NCBI GenBank assembly: GCA_029268515.1
Contig: JAQWNP010000006.1
Coordinates: 62,001-126,000, forward strand
Reading direction: 5' to 3'
DNA length: 64,000 nt
DNA from: Phycisphaerales bacterium
GTDB taxonomy: Bacteria; Planctomycetota; Phycisphaerae; Phycisphaerales; SM1A02
Part shown: piece by piece, positions 9,585 through 17,864 of the stretch
How the letters are laid out: the number at the start of each line of letters is the position of its first letter
Numbering within the stretch: the first letter of the stretch is position 1
Notes under the pieces: model-generated
Databases searched by the model: none
Seen by the model: only the letters and a program-made list of their open reading frames with translations
What the model was told of the DNA's origin: nothing
Program-made: the position numbers and the translations under genes

Positions 9585-9615
9585 ACCCCGCTTTCCGTGA
9601 TATCATTGGCGGGGT
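9585..9615. terminator. GC-rich hairpin between ABC exporter and pigment operon
   Basis: A 7-bp stem (ACCCCGC with GCGGGGT) encloses a 17-nt loop, 32 bp after the permease stop. On the plus strand no T-run follows; on the minus strand five T residues follow. It may attenuate transcription into the operon or be a weak terminator. Confidence 0.35.
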
Positions 9616-9658
9616 ACACCAAGTGAACCAAGTACAATAACTGCAAAAGGGGCATGAT

Positions 9659-9910
9659 TTGGATCGCGAGGCTGTTATCAGCGAAATTGAAACGATTCTG
9701 CGTCGGGATCTTAAGATTGGGGATGTTGAAATTCCTAACGATATGCCATTAGCCGGTGGCGAGTTTGATCTTGACTCTTTAGACCTGCTCTTACTCGTTA
9801 CGAATATCGAGAAAGCATTTAATTTTAAGATCCCCAATGAGGCTGTTAGCCACGAAGCGTTTTCATCTGTATCGACCCTTGCTGACTACATCATTGAACA
9901 AGCACCCTAA
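9659..9910 (+). CDS. Acyl carrier protein of the aryl-polyene-type operon
   Basis: This 83-residue carrier holds the growing acyl chain on a phosphopantetheine arm. The attachment motif is FDLDSLDLLLL with Ser40, followed by the recognition helix NIEKAFNFKIPNEAV. The protein starts at a TTG with GGGG about 7 bp upstream; the nearby ATG at 9654 is out of frame. It opens a tightly packed operon with a dehydratase, acyltransferase and ketosynthases, so it is likely the dedicated ACP of that pathway rather than the fatty-acid ACP. No phosphopantetheinyl transferase is present locally. Confidence 0.9.
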   Translation: MDREAVISEIETILRRDLKIGDVEIPNDMPLAGGEFDLDSLDLLLLVTNIEKAFNFKIPNEAVSHEAFSSVSTLADYIIEQAP

Positions 9911-9920
9911 ATCCAAAGCG

Positions 9921-10385
9921 TTGCACCTTAAACGGAACATTCTTGACTATCTGCCTCACCGACCACCATTCCGGTTCTTGACAGAAGTCTTGACCATAAC
10001 GGATGAATATGCGCTTGGGCAATGGGTCCTAGATGGCACTGAAGATTTCTTCGAAGGTCACTTTCCAAATCAGCCACTCCTACCCGGTGTACTTATTACT
10101 GAATCGCTTGCGCAGCTCGCTGGTTTTATCCCACAGTCAGCTGTGATCATTGATACAGACAAGAACGATATCACCGAACAAACACCAAGACCTTTTAAGT
10201 TGGCTCAAATTGAAATGCGATTTGAAAAATCAGTTTCACCCCCCTTATCTCTGACACTCGAAGCAAAGCTTGAGAGGACGCTTGGATTACTCTGGCTCTT
10301 CAATGTGCAAGCCAAGCTTGGCGATGACTCGGTTGCAAGAGGTTCACTGACACTGAGCCTTTCATCAACTAGGGCTCATACTTGA
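9921..10385 (+). CDS. FabZ/ApeP-like 3-hydroxyacyl-ACP dehydratase
   Basis: It should dehydrate 3-hydroxyacyl-ACP to the trans-2-enoyl form, which in a polyene pathway leaves the conjugated double bond. A hotdog fold is indicated by YLPHRPPFRFL near the start, the active-site His in FFEGHFPNQP and the active-site Glu in LLPGVLITESLAQLAG. The frame extends up to an ATG at 9837 inside the ACP gene, but that leader is not family-like. TTG 9921 (after the ACP stop) or TTG 9894 are better starts. The stop overlaps the next start (TTGA). Confidence 0.87.
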   Translation: MHLKRNILDYLPHRPPFRFLTEVLTITDEYALGQWVLDGTEDFFEGHFPNQPLLPGVLITESLAQLAGFIPQSAVIIDTDKNDITEQTPRPFKLAQIEMRFEKSVSPPLSLTLEAKLERTLGLLWLFNVQAKLGDDSVARGSLTLSLSSTRAHT

Positions 10386-11164
10386 TTTTACGTAAACGAC
10401 TTTTCTGGTACTCGCTTTTTATAGCTGTTTTACTGACATGGCCAGCAACCAATAATGGCCAAGAAGCTATTTCAACCAGTCAGTCGACTACGACTCTTCA
10501 GAATAACACGGCCTTTAAAGAGCTTGACGCTGACTTAGCTGAGTCCCTTGCAAACTTCGACAAACGTTTGGCAGCCATTAAGCATTTTCGCGCATCATTT
10601 ATCCAAGACAAAAAAACACCACTCTTACGAAATCCTATGCGATCAAGTGGAATCCTTCTCGCGCAAGGACCTCAAATGCGCTGGAACACGACTGAACCTT
10701 ATGCTTCAGTCATGGTGATTGACCAACGACCAGGACACAATGAGATTTTGTTTTATTATGCTGAAGATGCTCTCTTGGAAATTCATCCACTTAATCATGA
10801 ACTAGGTCGACTCGCCGGTTTTCCACTGCCGAGCTTCCTTGAACTTGCTCAACATTATTCGATTGAGAAAGATCCCACTCCACTCACTGATGAACGAGGA
10901 TCTGGACTGGGACTTAGATTGGTTCCTAAAGATGAGGCGACTCGACAACACCTCCAACAATTGAGACTACTTGTTGATTCAACAACTGGCCTGATCTGGA
11001 AAGTTGAGATTACAGAAGAAGAAGGCAGCCACACACTCCTTACTTTTCAGGAACTAGATACAAAAACACCGGTTACCAGCGAAGCCTTAGAACTCAACGT
11101 GCCTATTGGCACTGAAATCATTCGGACTTCACCAGAACCCGTCGTGGAGCAGTCTGATGAGTGA
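10382..11164 (+). CDS. LolA-like outer-membrane lipoprotein carrier protein
   Basis: The 260-residue periplasmic protein begins at a TTG that overlaps the dehydratase stop by 4 bp. A signal peptide (RKRLFWYSLFIAVLLTWPATNNGQ) precedes a LolA-like domain starting near residue 60: IKHFRASFIQDKKTPLLRNPMRSSG matches the usual F-x-Q-x-K...L-x-S-x-G opening. Specialised LolA-like proteins recur in aryl-polyene and xanthomonadin clusters, where they are thought to ferry the lipidated product across the periplasm. Together with the lipoprotein at 17124 and the MMPL exporter it forms a plausible export route. Confidence 0.8.
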   Translation: MILRKRLFWYSLFIAVLLTWPATNNGQEAISTSQSTTTLQNNTAFKELDADLAESLANFDKRLAAIKHFRASFIQDKKTPLLRNPMRSSGILLAQGPQMRWNTTEPYASVMVIDQRPGHNEILFYYAEDALLEIHPLNHELGRLAGFPLPSFLELAQHYSIEKDPTPLTDERGSGLGLRLVPKDEATRQHLQQLRLLVDSTTGLIWKVEITEEEGSHTLLTFQELDTKTPVTSEALELNVPIGTEIIRTSPEPVVEQSDE

Positions 11165-12134
11165 CACTGCTTCATCAGTTCCTCAGTCAGAACATGTAGA
11201 TACCGGCAGCAATCAGACCAGTAACAAACTATCTTTTGTTGAACGTATCTTTATTGATAAAATTTTTGTGAGTTGCGTGCGACGTGTGCCAGGGTTCATG
11301 CGATGCTTATGCCCAATCATTACCTGGTTGCTTTGGCACATTGCTTCCAACTGGCGGCGAGCTATTATTTTGAATGCAGCTCATCTACTTGGCCCAGACT
11401 CAACTACTCGTGAGAGAAAGGCGCTCGCAAAAGAAGTTCTTTCAAACTTCTATTTGTTTATATGCGAAGTGGGCGAAGCATCTAGGCTCACTCCCGAGGC
11501 AATGGCGATGCGGGTTAAGGTCTTAGATGGTCTTGATCAGTTCATAGAAGTACGAAAAAGCCAGCGGGGCGCCATTTTGGTAACGGCACACATTGGTTCA
11601 TTCGAATGTTCACTCGCTATTTTACAGAACTTTGAAAACGAAATTCACGTTCTCTTTGCCCGAGATGGTGGAGGCGGCTTCAATGAACTACGTTCGCTCG
11701 CAAGATCACAGCTTCGCGCACGAGAGGTACCTGTGAACGACGGCCTTGGAACATGGATCAAACTCCGCGATGCGCTTAATCGTGATGAGGTTGTGGTCAT
11801 GCAAGGCGATCGGGTTATACCTGGGCAGACAGGTGTCGAGATGCCTTTTTTTGATGGCCTGGCATCACTTCCTTCAGGCCCTATTCGCCTTGCGATGGTA
11901 ACTGGAGCACCAATCATTCCGGTCTATTCGACTCGGCTGCCTGATGGACGCCTAAAACTAGCTGTCGAACCAGCAATTGAGGTTGATGCAAATTTTCAGG
12001 GCCCCCTGGCTGATCATCCAGCCATGACCACACTAAAATCTTCTCTTGAACGCGTGATCGGCGACAATCCGGGACAATGGATTGTGGTTGATCCAATCTG
12101 GTCAGATACCGATATTGAAGAGGAGCAATTGTGA
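11157..12134 (+). CDS. LpxL/HtrB-like lysophospholipid acyltransferase
   Basis: The start is the ATG at 11157, overlapping the LolA-like stop; an upstream in-frame ATG at 11106 would overlap that gene by 59 bp. About 325 residues contain a single N-terminal hydrophobic segment (CLCPIITWLLWHIA) and the catalytic H-x4-E motif in TAHIGSFECS, with the substrate-binding blocks VVVMQGDRVIPG and GAPIIPVYSTRL. The family transfers acyl chains to a lipid hydroxyl. In polyene clusters the homologue is thought to attach the aryl-polyene acyl group to a lipid or glycolipid anchor. Its stop overlaps the next start (GTGA). Confidence 0.87.
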   Translation: MSDTASSVPQSEHVDTGSNQTSNKLSFVERIFIDKIFVSCVRRVPGFMRCLCPIITWLLWHIASNWRRAIILNAAHLLGPDSTTRERKALAKEVLSNFYLFICEVGEASRLTPEAMAMRVKVLDGLDQFIEVRKSQRGAILVTAHIGSFECSLAILQNFENEIHVLFARDGGGGFNELRSLARSQLRAREVPVNDGLGTWIKLRDALNRDEVVVMQGDRVIPGQTGVEMPFFDGLASLPSGPIRLAMVTGAPIIPVYSTRLPDGRLKLAVEPAIEVDANFQGPLADHPAMTTLKSSLERVIGDNPGQWIVVDPIWSDTDIEEEQL

Positions 12135-14506
12135 GAGGCAAGCCAAAGATACTTATCTCTGGTGCTGCTGCGATCACATCTTTAGGTCGCAACCGCAGAG
12201 AGACATGGCAAGCGATTCTTGCAGGTACCAGCGGCATTGGTCCAATGCCAGCAATCGAGAGCCCATTAGACACCGGTGATGACGGTGGTCAGGCCCATGA
12301 CATTTCTGATGAGATGATGACCGGACCGGACCGAACAGAAAAGTACATGCGACGGGCCATACTTGATGCAATTGCTGATGCAGGCTTCATTGATTCAATT
12401 CCATACGCACCTGCTAGATGCGGCATTATTCTGGGCACCACTCTCGGTGGCATGCGTTTTGGTGGTGAATTTTTAAGATCAGGTAATCCGGGCAACTTTG
12501 CAAATGCTTTTCCCGCTGCAACAATGGCTAACGCAATCGCTGAACTAGACATTAATGGACTCATGACCACGACTTCTTCAGCTTGTGCCTCAGGTCTTTC
12601 TACCGTCGCCTTGGGAATCACGCTTTTGCAAACAGGAAAACTTGATCTGGTATTGGCTGGGGGATACGACCCTATCAGTGAATTTTCCTACAGTGGCTTC
12701 CGTTCATTACGATTGGTGTCTGAAGGGCCATTGCGTCCCATGACAAAAGATCGAACTGGCATGAAAGTCGCTGAGGGATATGGGATCGTCCTTCTTGAAC
12801 GCATGCAAGATGCCCACAACCGGAACTGGCGTGGTTTTGCTCAAGTTGTTGGGCATGGCGAAACATCTGATGCTCATCACTTAACTCAGCCATCACCAGA
12901 TGGATCTGGTGCATCCCGCGCTATCGAAGAAGCGCTAAGTCGAGCAAATCTTAAACCCACAGATATCAGCATGATTGCGGCACATGCTACCTCGACTCCA
13001 AATAATGATGCGGCAGAGCGAGCGGCTTACTGCAACGTCTTTGAAGAATCTCTCAAAGAAATACCACTGGTTTCCTTTAAGAGTTTTATAGGACACTCAC
13101 TCGGCGCTGCTGGTGCGATTGAGCTCATTCTTTCCGGCATGGCGATAGAAGAACAATGTGTGCCCACGACCAAAAATGTGCGACCAGAAATGCTGGAGTT
13201 TCCTGAAATTCGAATGATCTTTGATCAGCCACTCCAGACGCCTCTTCAACACACACTTAATGTATCACTCGGTTTCGGTGGAGCCAATGCATGCCTGATC
13301 CTCTCCTCGCCTGAAGAAATAACAACCAAGCCAACGGAAGTCGAACTAAGCGAACCATCTTTGATTGCACCACGGAAGGTTTGCATTACTGGCGTAGGTA
13401 TTGTCTTACCAGATGCAATTGGTAATGAAGCGTTCAAAAGCAGGCTAGAACATCGCAATGGATTTCGTCTTGCTGATTCTCTCGAAATGATTAGCGACGA
13501 CCAGATTTCCAATTTGATTAATGCACGAAAAGCCAGAAGGCTCAGTGCTTTTTCTAAGCTACTTGTTGCTGCTGGAACGAGCGCTATGCAAGATGCTCAA
13601 ATTGAACCTGGCTCTGCAAGCGATATGCATGTCGTTGTTGGGAGCCAGTTTGGTGCTGCAGAGTACTCCGCACTGTTCTACCAACAAGTTATTGATGAAG
13701 GCATTAATGCCGGCAATCCACTTCTCTTTGCAGAAAGTGTTCCGAATGTAGGCAGTGCCCAACTTAGTCTACTACTGGGACTCCAAGGCGCTTCGTTTTC
13801 ACTTGTCGGCGCCCGTACCAATGGACTAGAAGCATTACATATTGCCGCTGCTTGTATTGCTTCTGGCCGATGGGATCGCGTCATTGTCGCGGCTGCCGAG
13901 GAATCATACGACACGCTCATTAATGGCCATGCACACTTTGGCTTACGATCAGAAGCGGAAGGTAGCCTGCCATTTGATACTGGATCTGGGTTCTTAAATG
14001 GCCCTGGCGCCGTCGCCATCATTCTTGAAACCGAAGAGTCAGCGAAGTTCCGTGGCGTTGATAGTCGAGGCACTCTATTGAGTAGTGCTACTGAGAGAGG
14101 GACGCGCGGCGATGGACGCGGGCTCACCAAGGCCGTCAGCAATGTACTGGATCGCATCGGCACCACATCAAATATTATGACCTCTGCGAATGGCACTGTA
14201 TTGGACCGTATTGAGCGAGCTGGTATTCGGCGTTGCATACAGAGTGAATCAATTAGCAAACCAGAGGTCTCCAGCATCTATGGCTATATGGCTGAGACAT
14301 TTAGCGTCATGCCTCTTGCATCGATGGCTGCGGTTCTCTTGACCGGCCGCATGCCCCATCTCCTGGGACCTGCCCGTGATTTAGGGGCGTACCTCAAACC
14401 AGCCCACACAACCTCAATAGGAGCTTTTAGCGTGCTTTGCACAGACATCACAGGCATCGCCGCCTCTGCTCACCTCACTGTTGAACCACGGGCAAACCAG
14501 TCATGA
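12131..14506 (+). CDS. Fused beta-ketoacyl-ACP synthase and chain length factor (KS-CLF)
   Basis: The 791-residue protein is two thiolase-fold ketosynthase units in tandem, starting at a GTG. Unit 1 (about 1-395) has a full active site: Cys152 in TTTSSACASGLS, His285 in AAHATSTPNND, Lys317 and His322 in FKSFIGHSLGAAG, then GFGGANA. Unit 2 (about 415-780) starts again at KVCITGVGIVLPD but has Arg562 at the Cys position (VGARTNGLEA), Asn687 for the first His (SANGTVLD) and Tyr719 for the second (YGYMAE). It is therefore probably catalytically dead, like a chain length factor. Known aryl-polyene and type II PKS systems use separate KS and CLF subunits; here they are covalently joined. Confidence 0.92.
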   Translation: MRGKPKILISGAAAITSLGRNRRETWQAILAGTSGIGPMPAIESPLDTGDDGGQAHDISDEMMTGPDRTEKYMRRAILDAIADAGFIDSIPYAPARCGIILGTTLGGMRFGGEFLRSGNPGNFANAFPAATMANAIAELDINGLMTTTSSACASGLSTVALGITLLQTGKLDLVLAGGYDPISEFSYSGFRSLRLVSEGPLRPMTKDRTGMKVAEGYGIVLLERMQDAHNRNWRGFAQVVGHGETSDAHHLTQPSPDGSGASRAIEEALSRANLKPTDISMIAAHATSTPNNDAAERAAYCNVFEESLKEIPLVSFKSFIGHSLGAAGAIELILSGMAIEEQCVPTTKNVRPEMLEFPEIRMIFDQPLQTPLQHTLNVSLGFGGANACLILSSPEEITTKPTEVELSEPSLIAPRKVCITGVGIVLPDAIGNEAFKSRLEHRNGFRLADSLEMISDDQISNLINARKARRLSAFSKLLVAAGTSAMQDAQIEPGSASDMHVVVGSQFGAAEYSALFYQQVIDEGINAGNPLLFAESVPNVGSAQLSLLLGLQGASFSLVGARTNGLEALHIAAACIASGRWDRVIVAAAEESYDTLINGHAHFGLRSEAEGSLPFDTGSGFLNGPGAVAIILETEESAKFRGVDSRGTLLSSATERGTRGDGRGLTKAVSNVLDRIGTTSNIMTSANGTVLDRIERAGIRRCIQSESISKPEVSSIYGYMAETFSVMPLASMAAVLLTGRMPHLLGPARDLGAYLKPAHTTSIGAFSVLCTDITGIAASAHLTVEPRANQS

Positions 14507-14588
14507 CAGTAGTCATTCTGCCATCTGGTATTCGCATTCCTCTGCTACACTATGGTAAAGGTGGATTTTCGGGAATGATTTACTCGCT

Positions 14589-15635
14589 ATGAACTTCATT
14601 GAAACGGCGAAGTCAACTTCGGCTCAGCTCGCTTGGCGCGCCAGTGGTCAACGTAGCGATCTGCCCCACTGGATTGATGCTCTACTAAAATCACCAGATA
14701 CCCAAGAGGTTACGACGGCTACTTCTATTAATGAAACAGCATCTGATGCCATAAGCACTCGTGTCATTGATGCACCAGATGCGACGCTCGTTTCTGTAAA
14801 ATCCGAAGTTGACACTCTCGACAAACCAAACGGATACACCGCTGCAGCGATACAGTGCTATGAAACGTTGTTCAAAACACTGCAGGCACACAATGCCAAG
14901 TATCCGATTCGCATGTGGAATTTTGTGCCAAACATTAATGAAGTCGTTGAGCAGGAACTGAATCGCTATATGCAATTCAATATGGGCCGACACAAAGCAT
15001 TGGCCGATTGGTATGGCTCTCCAGTTGCACTCAAGCAACTGGTGGCAACCGCTTCTGGCGTGGGCCATAGTGGATCTGAATTGATTATTCACTGCCTGTC
15101 GCTCAAGAACCATGCTGGATTGGGTGTTGAAAATCCTCGCCAGATCCCAGCCTACAACTATTCACGACGATTTGGGCCAGCCTCACCGAGCTTTGCAAGA
15201 GCAACACTTGCGAGCTTTCCAAGTCTTGATAGTAGGAGTAATACTTGGCTCATGGTTGGCGGAACGGCCAGTGTGGTCGGGGAAGATTCGCAACATCCCG
15301 GGCAACTCTGCCGTCAAATTGATGAAACACTGGACAATCTCTCCTCTTTGGTGAACCAAGCACAGTCGCAATTGCCAGTTTTTACATTGCCTTCGAATGG
15401 TTCGCTAAGAAGTGCGCTAAATTCACTTAATTCAATACGAGTTTATTACGTACGAGCCAATGATCTCGCGCAAATTAAAGAGTCAGTGATTGCGAGTTTT
15501 CCAAATATTACAGAGTGCGAATTTCTAAATACATCGTTGTGCCGCCCTGAACTTCTAGTAGAAATTGAGGGTGCTGGACTGCTGAAAAATATACCTAGTA
15601 ATGCAACATGTAATGGCAAATCTAGTGCGAGCTGA
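14589..15635 (+). CDS. Chorismatase (FkbO/Hyg5/XanB2 family)
   Basis: This family converts chorismate to pyruvate plus a dihydroxycyclohexadiene or hydroxybenzoate product. The 348 residues carry the family blocks in order: RMWNFVPNIN (108-117), NMGRHKAL, AYNYSRRFGPASPSFARA (about 188-205), GGTASVVGEDSQHPG (224-238), QIDETLDNL, the second YjgF-like half with RVYYVRANDL, and CRPELLVEIEG (318-328) with the conserved Glu. XanB2 supplies 3-hydroxybenzoate for xanthomonadin; by position in this operon the same starter role is likely. Which of the reaction subtypes applies cannot be fixed by eye. An 82-bp gap separates it from the KS-CLF gene. Confidence 0.88.
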   Translation: MNFIETAKSTSAQLAWRASGQRSDLPHWIDALLKSPDTQEVTTATSINETASDAISTRVIDAPDATLVSVKSEVDTLDKPNGYTAAAIQCYETLFKTLQAHNAKYPIRMWNFVPNINEVVEQELNRYMQFNMGRHKALADWYGSPVALKQLVATASGVGHSGSELIIHCLSLKNHAGLGVENPRQIPAYNYSRRFGPASPSFARATLASFPSLDSRSNTWLMVGGTASVVGEDSQHPGQLCRQIDETLDNLSSLVNQAQSQLPVFTLPSNGSLRSALNSLNSIRVYYVRANDLAQIKESVIASFPNITECEFLNTSLCRPELLVEIEGAGLLKNIPSNATCNGKSSAS

Positions 15636-15663
15636 TAACCACTGGATATTCTGAACGCGCAGT

Positions 15664-17133
15664 ATGGCCCAAGAATTAATCGAACATGTAAATCGACATG
15701 CTGATATGCAACGGGCAACGATCTTTGCCCAGCAACTTAATGGTCATTCGGCACTTCGCTCAATAAGCTACGGCGACTTTCATGACCTCGTTTCTGGATG
15801 GGTCTGTAAACTTGATAACGAGCTTCCGCCTGGCAGCACCGTATCGCTATATAGCCCCAACTCTATAGACTTTTTGGTTGTCTTTGCCGCCATTTTAGCA
15901 TCTGGCCGAGTCGCTTTTCCATTACACCCCCACTTAACGATTGATGAAGTATGTGATGCTTATATCCAATCCAATGCAAAAGCGGTCATTACACCAGCAT
16001 CGCAACTTTCAAACTTTGTTTCGGACCGTTGTCTCACCATCGACCTTGACGATCATCCACCTCGTAGTGCCAATTGTTTAGATCCGCAACGCGCCCATTC
16101 TGCCGGACTCTATTTGCAAAGCTCAGGTACCACGGGACTTCCCAAGATTGTCCATCGCATGGCCTCTTCTCTAGATGCTGTTGCAAGAACACTCACAAAC
16201 ATACTTACACTCACAACAGAAGACTGCGTATTGGCAGTTGTTCCTATGTGCCACTCATATGGCGTTGAGAATGCCTTATTGGCTCCGATTTATTCAGGTG
16301 CTCGCGTTCACATTGCACAGGGTTTTTCACTTGACGTAACCATTCATGAATTCGAAAAAGAAGACGTCACTATTTTTCCATGCGTACCTTTTATCTTTGA
16401 ATCTCTGGCAAGCGTTGACTTTAAAACAACTGAACGATTAAGACATGTGTTCTCCGCTGGGGCACCACTACCATTGAAGATACAAAATGCCTTTTCTGAA
16501 CGATTTGGATCACCAATCGAACATCTCTATGGTGCCAGTGAAGTCGGGACCATCACATTCAACCCAAGACACTTAGCTGCTACTCACCCTAATAGTGTCG
16601 GCAAGGTTGTCCCAGGCGTGGAGATCCGCATTCTTGATACAAAAACACCAGACATTAATAAGCCACTCGAGATTGGAGAAACTGGTCAAATAGCTGTCTC
16701 ATCAGATGCAATGCTGAGCGATTATGTAGGTCATCACAAAGAAGATATCACCGATGGGTTTTTCCTCACTGGCGATCTTGGATCGGTTGATGCTGAGGGC
16801 TATCTGTATTTGACTGGTCGCGTAAAACTTCAGATTGATGTGGGTGGACTTAAAGTCAATCCACTGGAAGTCGAACAGGAGCTTACCAATCTTAAAGGGA
16901 TTCGAGAGGCTGTCGTATTACCACTACCTGTGACCTCAACGCTCTATCGCCTAAGAGCTGTGATTGTTCTCGATGCTGAAACAGATTCTATTTCAGTAGA
17001 AACAATTAGGACTGCTCTTCGGACACGCCTTGCACCCCATAAGATTCCACGTGTCTTTGAGTTTCATGAATCTCTTCCACGCTCTCCAACAGGAAAAATC
17101 CTGCGCCTTGAGGTGCCTGCCCCATGCGAATAG
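15664..17133 (+). CDS. AMP-dependent acyl-CoA/acyl-ACP synthetase (aryl starter ligase)
   Basis: An ANL-superfamily enzyme of 489 residues that should activate a carboxylic acid as acyl-AMP and load it on a thiol. Visible motifs are the P-loop YLQSSGTTGLPK, YGASEVGTI, TGDLGSVD, the hinge GRVKLQIDVGG and the catalytic Lys near the C-terminus in PRSPTGKILRL. It follows the chorismatase by 28 bp, so the likely substrate is the hydroxybenzoate product, transferred to CoA or to the operon's ACP. Its stop overlaps the following lipoprotein gene by 10 bp. Confidence 0.88.
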   Translation: MAQELIEHVNRHADMQRATIFAQQLNGHSALRSISYGDFHDLVSGWVCKLDNELPPGSTVSLYSPNSIDFLVVFAAILASGRVAFPLHPHLTIDEVCDAYIQSNAKAVITPASQLSNFVSDRCLTIDLDDHPPRSANCLDPQRAHSAGLYLQSSGTTGLPKIVHRMASSLDAVARTLTNILTLTTEDCVLAVVPMCHSYGVENALLAPIYSGARVHIAQGFSLDVTIHEFEKEDVTIFPCVPFIFESLASVDFKTTERLRHVFSAGAPLPLKIQNAFSERFGSPIEHLYGASEVGTITFNPRHLAATHPNSVGKVVPGVEIRILDTKTPDINKPLEIGETGQIAVSSDAMLSDYVGHHKEDITDGFFLTGDLGSVDAEGYLYLTGRVKLQIDVGGLKVNPLEVEQELTNLKGIREAVVLPLPVTSTLYRLRAVIVLDAETDSISVETIRTALRTRLAPHKIPRVFEFHESLPRSPTGKILRLEVPAPCE

Positions 17134-17864
17134 CTCGATACCCAATACTCGCGTTATGTGCGGTCTTGGCACTCAGCGCCAGCGCCTGTCGCTCTACCCT
17201 TCCTCAATATCCATGGGAAGGCAAGGACGCCGTTCTAGCAACGATGCTTTCCTATGATCGAATAGAGACCTTGTCTGCCGCATGCCGATTAACGCTCTCC
17301 TCTTCAAAAAAAGACCGTATTCGCCTTGAAGGCGCGATTGTCGCATCGCTACCCAATCACTTTCGCATTCAGACTTGGAAGTTTGGACGTAATGCTTTTG
17401 ACTTTATCATCACACCGTCTAAACGATGGATCGCTGCATCTGCAGAACTAAAAAAGCAAGAGCAATCAGAAGCTCCAGACTTTGATTTTCTTTTAAGCTG
17501 GCTCAATTTAAACCAACTTCTCGATCAATCACACTATGTTGTTAGACAAGATACACGGACTATCACACTTGGCCCAGAAACACAGGGCACAGACTTACTG
17601 CATGCTAAAGCGGGCACTTATCTCGTGTTTGATAAATCCACCCGGACATGTCGACGACTCTATCGCCTTGACGGAAACAGCCGCATGATTGAGTCTGTCA
17701 GCCTAAGCGACTGGACCTTAATAGATAATCGCCCATGGCCACTACGCTTGATTGCCACCGCTCCTTTAGGAGATGTGGACATACGAATGCATGATGTTCA
17801 TCTCAATCAGACCCTTCCTAGTGCAGCATTCACTCCACCTCGACAGGCTGTTGAAATCCAATGA
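17124..17864 (+). CDS. LolB/DUF3261-like outer-membrane lipoprotein of the pigment operon
   Basis: The 246-residue product has a lipoprotein signal (LALSASAC, lipid Cys22). The mature part is a LolA/LolB-like single beta sheet: LSAACRLTLSSSKKDRIRLEGAI, then FRIQTWKFGRNAFDFII, and later strands with conserved aromatic residues. Homologues labelled DUF3261 or LolB-like recur in aryl-polyene clusters and are thought to receive the lipidated pigment at the outer membrane. It overlaps both neighbours, by 10 bp upstream and 4 bp (ATGA) downstream. The family assignment rests on layout and context. Confidence 0.72.
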   Translation: MRIARYPILALCAVLALSASACRSTLPQYPWEGKDAVLATMLSYDRIETLSAACRLTLSSSKKDRIRLEGAIVASLPNHFRIQTWKFGRNAFDFIITPSKRWIAASAELKKQEQSEAPDFDFLLSWLNLNQLLDQSHYVVRQDTRTITLGPETQGTDLLHAKAGTYLVFDKSTRTCRRLYRLDGNSRMIESVSLSDWTLIDNRPWPLRLIATAPLGDVDIRMHDVHLNQTLPSAAFTPPRQAVEIQ

